This document shows, in pieces, positions 4,726 to 6,713 of a DNA stretch of 6,713 nucleotides. The notes beneath the pieces are model-generated. The model was not told the origin of the DNA. It did not search any database and saw nothing but the letters and a program-made list of their open reading frames with translations. Source of the stretch: CAYVBN01 sp964538565 (GTDB lineage: Bacteria; Pseudomonadota; Alphaproteobacteria; Rhizobiales; Xanthobacteraceae); NCBI GenBank assembly GCA_964538565.1, contig CAZIGW010000231.1:1-6713 (forward strand). The letters are read 5' to 3'. The position numbers and the translations under genes are program-made. Numbering within the stretch: the first letter of the stretch is position 1; each line of letters starts with the position of its first letter.

Positions 4726-6713
4726 AAATTTCTCGTGCGCTTCCTGGGATTCGCATTCACGGTCGGCACCATCCTGTTTCTGGTCGGGGTGGCGGCCGCC
4801 GCCGGCCTGCTGTGGCATTTCTCCAAGGACTTGCCCGACTATTCGCAGCTTCAGGACTACGAACCGCCGGTGATGACCCGCGTGCACGCGGCCGACGGCT
4901 CGCTGGTCGCCGAATACGCCGCGCAGCGCCGGCTCTACATTCCGATCCAGGCGGTGCCGAAGCTCGTCACCAACGCGTTCATCGCCGCCGAGGACAAAAA
5001 CTTCTACGAGCACGGCGGGCTCGACTTCGGCGGCATCCTGCGCGCCATGCTGGTCTACGTGCAGAACTTCGGCAGCAATCGCCGCCCGCAAGGCGCCTCG
5101 ACCATCACCCAGCAGGTGGCGAAGAACTTTCTCCTCTCGAACGAGGTCTCGTTCCAGCGCAAGATCAAGGAAGCGCTGCTGGCGCTGAAGATCGAGCGCA
5201 CGTATTCGAAGGACAAGATCCTCGAACTCTACCTCAACGAGATCTATCTGGGTCTCGGCGCCTATGGCATCGCCGCCGCCTCGCTCCTCTATTTCGACAA
5301 GTCGGTGCACGAGCTCACGATCGCGGAAGCCGCGTATCTCGCCGGGCTGCCGAAGGGGCCGAACAACTACAACCCGTTCCGCCAGCGCGAGCGCGCGATT
5401 GAGCGACGCAACTACGTCATCGACCGGATGGTCGAGGACCACTACATCAGCCCGCAGGACGGCGAGAAGGCCAAGAAGGAGCCGCTCAACGTCACGGCGC
5501 GGCCGACCGGCGCGCACATCTTCGCGGCCGAATATTTCGCCGAAGAGGTGCGCCGCGAGATCTTGGAGAAGTACGGCGAGAAGAAGCTCTACGAGGGCGG
5601 GCTGTCGGTTCGCACCACGCTCGATCCCAAGATCCAGGTGATGGCGCGCAAGGCCTTCGTCGAGGGGCTCGTGCACTTCGACGAGGAGAAGGGCTACCGC
5701 GGTCCGGTCACCAGGATCGACATCTCGGGGGACTGGGGTGCCAAGCTCGCCGACGTGAAGGCGCTCTCCGATGTCGCGCCGTGGCGTCTCGCCGTCGTGC
5801 TCGAGACGAGCGACCAGGCCGCGCGCGTCGGGTTCCAGCCGGGGCGCGATCCGGGCGGCGCCGTGCAGCGCGAGCGGCAGGTCGGAATCGTGCCGCTCGA
5901 GGGCGTGAAATGGGCGAAGGCGGCGAACGGCTCGGACCGCAAGCCCATCACCCGCGTTTCGCAGGTCCTGCAGCCCGGCGACGTCATCTATGTCGATCCG
6001 ATTGGCAAGGACTCCAACCAGTTCCGCCTGCGCCAGGTACCCGAGGTCTCCGGCGCCATGGTGGTGATGGATCCGTGGACCGGCCGCGTGCTCGCGCTCG
6101 TGGGCGGTTTCTCGTTCGACCAGAGCCAGTTCGACCGCGCGACCCAGGCGCTGCGCCAGCCCGGCTCCGCCTTCAAGCCGATCGTCTACGCCGCCGCGCT
6201 CGACAACGGCTACACGCCGTCGAGCGTCGTGCTCGACGCGCCGCTCGAGATCGACCAGGGCGCCGGGCAGGGCATCTGGCGGCCGGAAAACTACGAGGGC
6301 AAGTTCTACGGACCGCAGACGCTGCGCTTCGGCCTCGAGCACTCGCGCAACGTCATGACGGTGCGGTTGGCCCAGGACCTCGGCATGCCGTTGATCGCCG
6401 AATACGCTAAGCGTTTCGGCGTCTACGACAGCCTTCCCAATTATCTGTCCTACGCGCTCGGCGCCGGCGAGACCACCGTGCTGCGCATGGTCGCCGCCTA
6501 CTCGATGTTCGACAACGGCGGCAAGCGGATCACGCCGACGCTCATCGATCGCATCCAGGACCGGTACGGCCACACGATCTACCGCCACGACCAGCGCGAG
6601 TGCCGCGGCTGCGACGCCGACAAGTGGTCGAACCAGCCCGAGCCCGTGCTCGTCGACCGGCGCGAACAGGTGCTCGATCCGATGACCGCCTACCAGATCA
6701 CCTCGATGATGGA
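4723..6713 (+). CDS. mrcA: Penicillin-binding protein 1A, bifunctional peptidoglycan synthase, 3' end cut (663 codons present)
   Basis: Inner-membrane class A PBP that polymerises lipid II into glycan strands and cross-links the peptides in the periplasm. Frame checked codon by codon to the edge with no stop. A short basic N terminus precedes one membrane helix at about 7-31. The GT51 glycosyltransferase domain (about 60-235) shows catalytic Glu90 in AAEDKNFYEHGG, GASTITQQ (124-131), and RKIKEALLALKIE followed by ILELYLNEIYLG (146-176). A linker and an OB-like domain (about 325-440), typical of PBP1A rather than PBP1B/1C, come next. The transpeptidase domain starts near 445 with the acylated Ser482 in SAFK (482-485) and SRN at 541-543. 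The third motif, KTG, is expected just beyond the window. A CxxC pair (Cys627, Cys630) lies between SxN and the edge. Roughly 150-200 residues should be missing by comparison with family lengths. It follows amiC on the same strand. Confidence 0.96.
   Translation, partial: MKFLVRFLGFAFTVGTILFLVGVAAAAGLLWHFSKDLPDYSQLQDYEPPVMTRVHAADGSLVAEYAAQRRLYIPIQAVPKLVTNAFIAAEDKNFYEHGGLDFGGILRAMLVYVQNFGSNRRPQGASTITQQVAKNFLLSNEVSFQRKIKEALLALKIERTYSKDKILELYLNEIYLGLGAYGIAAASLLYFDKSVHELTIAEAAYLAGLPKGPNNYNPFRQRERAIERRNYVIDRMVEDHYISPQDGEKAKKEPLNVTARPTGAHIFAAEYFAEEVRREILEKYGEKKLYEGGLSVRTTLDPKIQVMARKAFVEGLVHFDEEKGYRGPVTRIDISGDWGAKLADVKALSDVAPWRLAVVLETSDQAARVGFQPGRDPGGAVQRERQVGIVPLEGVKWAKAANGSDRKPITRVSQVLQPGDVIYVDPIGKDSNQFRLRQVPEVSGAMVVMDPWTGRVLALVGGFSFDQSQFDRATQALRQPGSAFKPIVYAAALDNGYTPSSVVLDAPLEIDQGAGQGIWRPENYEGKFYGPQTLRFGLEHSRNVMTVRLAQDLGMPLIAEYAKRFGVYDSLPNYLSYALGAGETTVLRMVAAYSMFDNGGKRITPTLIDRIQDRYGHTIYRHDQRECRGCDADKWSNQPEPVLVDRREQVLDPMTAYQITSMM

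Noticed and set aside
4555..6588. 677-codon open frame on the minus strand opposite mrcA
   Set aside because: It is the reverse of a clear PBP1A coding sequence. The product is repetitive and Arg/Val/Leu/Asp-rich, with no motif I recognise.

Overview
The window looks like chromosomal core DNA of an alphaproteobacterium, most likely of the order Hyphomicrobiales (Rhizobiales). The base composition is roughly two-thirds G+C. The gene order (RNase E divergent from an AmiC-type amidase, followed by penicillin-binding protein 1A) is one I know as conserved in that group. The protein features fit too: RNase E with a long insertion inside its S1 domain, and a periplasmic amidase with an AMIN domain. 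I see no mobile element, tRNA, rRNA, CRISPR array or sign of recent transfer.

Left part (1-2607, minus strand): the first 869 codons of rne, whose 3' end lies off the left edge. The frame is intact and the catalytic core is recognisable from its two catalytic aspartates and the zinc-link cysteines. The protein also has a large low-complexity insertion in the S1 domain and a tail of alternating acidic and arginine-rich blocks.

Middle (2608-3239): a 632-base intergenic region between divergent genes. It appears to hold a plausible rne promoter, a roughly 440-nt rne leader with several short hairpins, and, on the amiC side, an exact GTTAA-N7-TTAAC sequence. That is the consensus of the cell-cycle regulator CtrA. 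I see no convincing protein gene here.

Right part (plus strand): amiC (3240-4496), an exported zinc N-acetylmuramoyl-L-alanine amidase. A 226-base gap follows, then the first 663 codons of mrcA (4723 to the right edge), the bifunctional peptidoglycan synthase PBP1A, cut just before the expected KTG motif. The pair combines a septal peptidoglycan hydrolase with a peptidoglycan polymerase/cross-linker, so it belongs to envelope growth and division. RNase E is the scaffold of the RNA degradosome.

No wholly new system is visible. The most interesting signals are regulatory (the CtrA-like box and the structured rne leader) and the disordered, charge-patterned parts of RNase E. Very long open frames opposite all three genes are judged to be composition artefacts.
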